NCBI GenBank assembly: GCA_016987375.1
Contig: PJRA01000263.1
Location: forward strand, 4,672,351 to 4,736,350
From: Brachionus koreanus
Taxonomy: Eukaryota; Rotifera; Eurotatoria; Ploima; Brachionidae
DNA: 64,000 nucleotides
Direction of reading: 5' to 3'
The number at the start of each line of letters is the position of its first letter. Positions within the stretch are counted from its first letter, which is position 1. Under the pieces are notes generated by a model, which saw only the letters and a list, made by a program, of their open reading frames with translations, ran no database searches and had not been told where the DNA came from. Positions 63,883 to 64,000 of the stretch are shown here, in pieces. The position numbers and the translations under genes were made by a program.

Positions 63883-64000
63883 TTAACACTAGAAGCACCA
63901 AACGAGTCATTTTGACTCGTTTGAAAAATTTTTAAATCCTCATATTTTTTGAATGGATTTTTCAAATAAATATATCTTTTTTGAATTATGTAGATTTTAA
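63883..64000 (+). mobile_element. piggyBac-like terminal sequence (element continues past window)
   Basis: TTAA at 63883-63886 is followed by CACTAGAAGCACC and a perfect 11-bp hairpin, CAAACGAGTCA-TTT-TGACTCGTTTG (63899-63923). TTAA targets, CACTAGA-type ends and a subterminal palindrome are typical of piggyBac-like elements. The other end would lie beyond the window, so the size and coding content are unknown. Confidence 0.55.

Overview
The window is eukaryotic and almost certainly animal nuclear DNA. It is very A+T-rich. Its genes are cut into short exons by GT-AG introns, most only about 45-70 nt long, and only animals carry this gene set: KRIT1/CCM1, an FGFR-like receptor without a kinase, CIP2A, SPICE1 and a paired-class homeobox gene. 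The compact introns, high A+T and degenerate transposons would suit a small lophotrochozoan or gnathiferan such as a monogonont rotifer. The species is inference; nothing in the sequence names it.

Layout. 1-2.7 kb: an exon running off the left edge, then Tc1-like and LINE relics. 2.7-4.9 kb (minus): an NSD-type PWWP exon that appears to be spliced to a pipsqueak/CENP-B-type transposase HTH. 6.1-7.4 kb (plus): an unrecognised eight-exon gene. 7.4-7.7 kb (minus): a small basic ORF. 8.7-9.9 kb (minus): an aldo-keto reductase of the L-galactose dehydrogenase type. 11.3-13.7 kb (minus): SPICE1. 14.2-14.6 kb (minus): a secreted neuropeptide-like precursor. 14.6-23.8 kb: gene-poor, with a mariner relic and one doubtful ORF. 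23.8-26.1 kb (plus): FGFRL1-like receptor. 27-28.1 kb: an integrase-type transposon relic. 29.5-30.6 kb (minus): paired-like homeobox gene. 32.9-33.8 kb (minus): proteasome subunit alpha 7. 35.7-41.6 kb (plus): CIP2A. 41.9 kb: tRNA-Leu(UAA). 43.4-50.7 kb (plus): an atypical calpain. 51.0-51.8 kb (plus): RPAIN. 52.2-56.6 kb (plus): KRIT1 without its N-terminal Nudix domain. 58.5-62.5 kb: two MGAT2 genes tail to tail. 63.9 kb: a piggyBac-like end.

These are unlinked housekeeping, signalling and centrosome genes, not an operon or pathway cluster. The one clear functional pairing is the MGAT2 inverted duplicate, which shares intron positions and keeps both sets of active-site motifs. Exon joins were worked out by hand from splice signals, phase conservation and remembered family features. 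Joins with consistent phase throughout (PSMA7, MGAT2 pair, KRIT1, calpain, SPICE1, AKR, the 6-7 kb gene) are firm. CIP2A lacks at least one exon in its long intron, and the PWWP-HTH join needs transcript evidence.

The best candidates for something undescribed are the PWWP/transposase-HTH fusion, the peptide precursor ending in an amidation glycine, the eight-exon orphan, and several approximately 100-bp MITEs with clear TA target duplications.
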